A stretch of DNA of 64,000 nucleotides from Mucilaginibacter yixingensis (GTDB lineage: Bacteria > Bacteroidota > Bacteroidia > Sphingobacteriales > Sphingobacteriaceae). The notes under the pieces were generated by a model, which was not told the DNA's origin, ran no database searches, and worked only from the letters and a program-made list of their open reading frames with translations. Below, piece by piece: positions 62,155 through 64,000 of this stretch. Made by a program: the position numbers and the translations under genes. Location: contig NZ_CP160205.1 in the NCBI RefSeq assembly GCF_041080815.1, positions 3,720,001 to 3,784,000 of the forward strand, given 5' to 3'. Within the stretch, counting starts at the first letter, position 1. Each line of letters begins with the position of its first letter.

Positions 62155-63456
62155 ATGCAAGTAAACACTGGCACCGCGGAGCAACCCGTTGCCGAAAGCT
62201 CATTGAAAGGCAAAACACTGCTGCTGCCCTTCATCCTCATTTGTTCGCTGTTCTTTTTATGGGGCATGGTGCACAACCTGGATGGTATTTTGATACCGCA
62301 CCTAAAAAAAGCGTGCCAGTTAAATAACCGCCAGTCTACACTGGTAGATACCGCCGTATACCTGGCCTATTTCCTGATGGCTATTCCGGCGGGTATATTG
62401 CTTAAAAAATTTGGCTATAAAAACAGCATCATTATGGGTTTAACGCTGGCTACCATTGGTGCGGCGTTATTCATCCCGGCGGCCAATGCACTCACTTACC
62501 TGGGCTTTTTAGGCTCGTTATTTATTATTGGCTGTGGCATTGCCATTCTGGAAACCGCCGCCAACCCTTATTCAGCTTTGCTGGGCGATCCGGCTGGTGC
62601 CAATACCCGTATCAACCTGGCGGCCGGTTTTAACGGTGTGGCTGCATTTGTTGGTCCGCTGGTGGGTACCATTTTTATCCTGTCAGGAAAAGACATGACG
62701 CCTGAGCAAATGAGCAAAATGGCGCCAACAGAACGCTCGGCCTATTTACTGCATGAAGCATCATCGGTAAAAATGCCCTACGGTGTGTTGGCTGGTGTGC
62801 TGGCACTAGTTGCCATTCTATTCTTCGTTACCAAATTGCCCGAAATTAAAAACGTCAGCAAGGAAGAAACAACCGGCGGCAGCTTCTTCGGCACGCTTAG
62901 GCATATGCACCTGCGCTGGGCTGTTGTTGCACAGTTCTTTTATGTAGGCGCGCAGACCTGCGTAACCAGCTTTTTTATCAAGATGTCTATCCAGGGCGGT
63001 CACTTTGACGAGAAAACAGCCGGTTACTACCTGAGTATATACGGCGTATTCTTTGTAGGCGGACGCTTTGTAGGCACAGCCATTATGCAATTTGTAAAAG
63101 CGCCTAAACTGTTGGCTATTTACGGTATACTGGCAGCCATTCTTTGTGCTATAGCTATTGTGGGCAAAGGCGCTTATGTGGTTTATTGTTTGTGGGGCAT
63201 CGGCTTCTTTATGTCTATCATGTTCCCTACCATTTTTGGATTGGGTATTGATGGCCTGGGCGATGACACCAAACCGGCATCATCATGGCTCATCATGTCT
63301 ATCGTTGGCGGTGCTATTCTGCCTTACATCATGGGTACGGTGATCGACATTAATCATGATCGCATCCAGAGCGGTTACATCATTCCGCTGCTTTGTTTCC
63401 TGGTGGTGATCTACTACGGCATAAGTGGTTATAAGATCAAGAAACATTTAGCTTAA
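62155..63456 (+). CDS. FucP-family sugar:proton symporter (MFS)
   Basis: Inner-membrane major-facilitator protein of 433 aa with twelve hydrophobic segments. FucP/GlcP subgroup features are LFFLWGMVHNLDGILIPHLK (with the transport aspartate in the NLDGIL context), GYKNSIIMGLTLATIGAALF and GCGIAILETAANPYSALLGD with the conserved glutamate. It would import a neutral sugar or polyol for the CoA pathway. A strong terminator follows the gene. Confidence 0.92.
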   Translation: MQVNTGTAEQPVAESSLKGKTLLLPFILICSLFFLWGMVHNLDGILIPHLKKACQLNNRQSTLVDTAVYLAYFLMAIPAGILLKKFGYKNSIIMGLTLATIGAALFIPAANALTYLGFLGSLFIIGCGIAILETAANPYSALLGDPAGANTRINLAAGFNGVAAFVGPLVGTIFILSGKDMTPEQMSKMAPTERSAYLLHEASSVKMPYGVLAGVLALVAILFFVTKLPEIKNVSKEETTGGSFFGTLRHMHLRWAVVAQFFYVGAQTCVTSFFIKMSIQGGHFDEKTAGYYLSIYGVFFVGGRFVGTAIMQFVKAPKLLAIYGILAAILCAIAIVGKGAYVVYCLWGIGFFMSIMFPTIFGLGIDGLGDDTKPASSWLIMSIVGGAILPYIMGTVIDINHDRIQSGYIIPLLCFLVVIYYGISGYKIKKHLA

Positions 63457-63478
63457 TCAATCAAAGCTTAGAAAATAC

Positions 63479-63508
63479 AAAGGCGACTCAGTGGGTCGCC
63501 TTTTTTAT
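63479..63508 (+). terminator. Terminator after the symporter gene
   Basis: Stem AAGGCGAC (63480-63487) with GTCGCCTT (63495-63502) followed by TTTTATT. Confidence 0.9.
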
Positions 63509-63512
63509 TGGG

Positions 63513-63749
63513 TTACCAGTGGAACCGTTCTATTTCATGAGCCAGCAGGTGTAAAACATCTTCAGATAAATGGCCTTTATTGTTACAGATATGCAGGATG
63601 TGCTGTGCATCCGGATCGAATCCGGCAACTAACTTTCCATCCTGAAAAATTTCAAATTTGCAGTGGTTATGCTGGTGATGCGGGTAATCGGCTACCTCAA
63701 AGCTGTACACTACCTTGTCGGCAGCTATGGTGATATTGATCTTCTCCAT
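63513..63749 (-). CDS. Small conserved-looking hypothetical protein
   Basis: Frame of 78 codons, cytoplasmic, His-rich in the middle (YPHHQHNHCKFEIF, QHILHICNNKGH) and ending LLAHEIERFHW. It fills the gap between a terminator and ligD, divergent from ligD, in good coding style. The His/Cys content might bind metal. I do not recognise the family. Confidence 0.6.
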   Translation of the reverse strand: MEKINITIAADKVVYSFEVADYPHHQHNHCKFEIFQDGKLVAGFDPDAQHILHICNNKGHLSEDVLHLLAHEIERFHW

Positions 63750-63820
63750 AAAGTTTTAGTCTGAAGTAAAAACCATCCGAAGCAGCGTTTTGTTGAAGAA
63801 AATAACAAACATTCAACGCT

Positions 63821-64000
63821 ATGTCGCTCAGCAAGTATAAGGAGAAGCGGGATTTTAAGAAAACCAGCGAGCCCAAAGCCGGCAAGAGTAATGATGATAA
63901 AGCCTTGCATTTTGTGGTACAAAAGCATGATGCTACCCGCCTGCATTATGATTTCAGGCTGGAAATGGAGGGCGTGCTGAAAAGCTGGGCCGTGCCTAAA
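63821..64000 (+). CDS. ligD: ATP-dependent DNA ligase LigD, N-terminal part (continues outside window)
   Basis: The last 60 codons of the window begin the 3'-phosphoesterase domain of LigD, the bacterial non-homologous end-joining ligase. The segment [20 protein letters not shown] then [14 protein letters not shown] contains the conserved [13 protein letters not shown] motif, with the metal-binding histidine and Asp. A basic leader ([18 protein letters not shown]) precedes it. In Bacteroidota the protein usually continues with ligase and polymerase domains. It is partial only because the window ends. Confidence 0.93.
   Translation, partial: MSLSKYKEKRDFKKTSEPKAGKSNDDKALHFVVQKHDATRLHYDFRLEMEGVLKSWAVPK

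Noticed and set aside
1..64000. CRISPR array, rRNA, intact insertion sequence or prophage
   Set aside because: No regularly spaced direct repeats, rRNA signatures or transposase/phage structural genes were seen.

Overview
The window reads as a chromosomal segment of a Bacteroidota bacterium, most likely family Sphingobacteriaceae (Mucilaginibacter or Pedobacter-like). Support comes from SusC/SusD outer-membrane importer genes with a FecR/ECF-sigma pair, DUF1080 and GH28 secreted enzymes, lipoproteins with short lipoboxes, a LigD starting with its phosphoesterase domain, moderate GC, and many short intergenic palindromes. The genus is inferred, not proven.

Layout. 1-1719: two-component system (minus). 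2142-4964: FAD/Fe-S D-2-hydroxyacid dehydrogenase. 5129-7742: secreted DUF1080 and GH28 enzymes. 7979-8964: small regulators and hypotheticals. 9127-11830: a cobalamin riboswitch (minus) driving two surface lipoproteins, one a BtuG-like beta-propeller. 12538-21181: a tightly packed glycan-precursor operon (GT-B transferase, SpsF-like cytidylyltransferase, split transketolase, GSA-type aminotransferase, SDR, a KdsC-NeuB fusion, a sterol-desaturase-fold membrane enzyme and an SMR-type transporter). 21482-23813: outer-membrane barrel, AT-rich orphan and two cold-shock-domain genes. 23953-32149 (minus): a PHP metallohydrolase with SusD, SusC, FecR and ECF sigma. 32230-34261: a truncated RHS toxin end with probable immunity gene, a regulator relic and tRNA-Ser(CGA). 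34345-37520: glyoxalase-like protein, PL10 pectate lyase and formylglycine-generating-enzyme-like lipoprotein. 37955-40740: hybrid histidine kinase interrupted by a frameshift.

41111-63456 is one long plus-strand catabolic region. It holds lutABC for L-lactate oxidation, a DeoR regulator, then a FucI-like isomerase, a second split transketolase, an Rbs-type ABC importer with DUF2291, and a glycerol-kinase-like FGGY kinase. Together these look like aldose -> ketose -> ketose phosphate -> transketolase cleavage, the logic of non-oxidative apiose-type catabolism. It continues with an unusual operon: two solute-binding-protein-fold proteins without signal peptides bracket two class III CoA-transferases, followed by a Gfo/Idh oxidoreductase, a MaoC hydratase and a FucP-type symporter. 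I regard this last operon and the 12.5-21.2 kb operon as the best candidates for undescribed chemistry.

The window ends with a small hypothetical gene and the start of ligD. No rRNA, CRISPR array, intact transposase or origin was seen. All domain calls come from reading the protein sequences by eye; no database search was possible.
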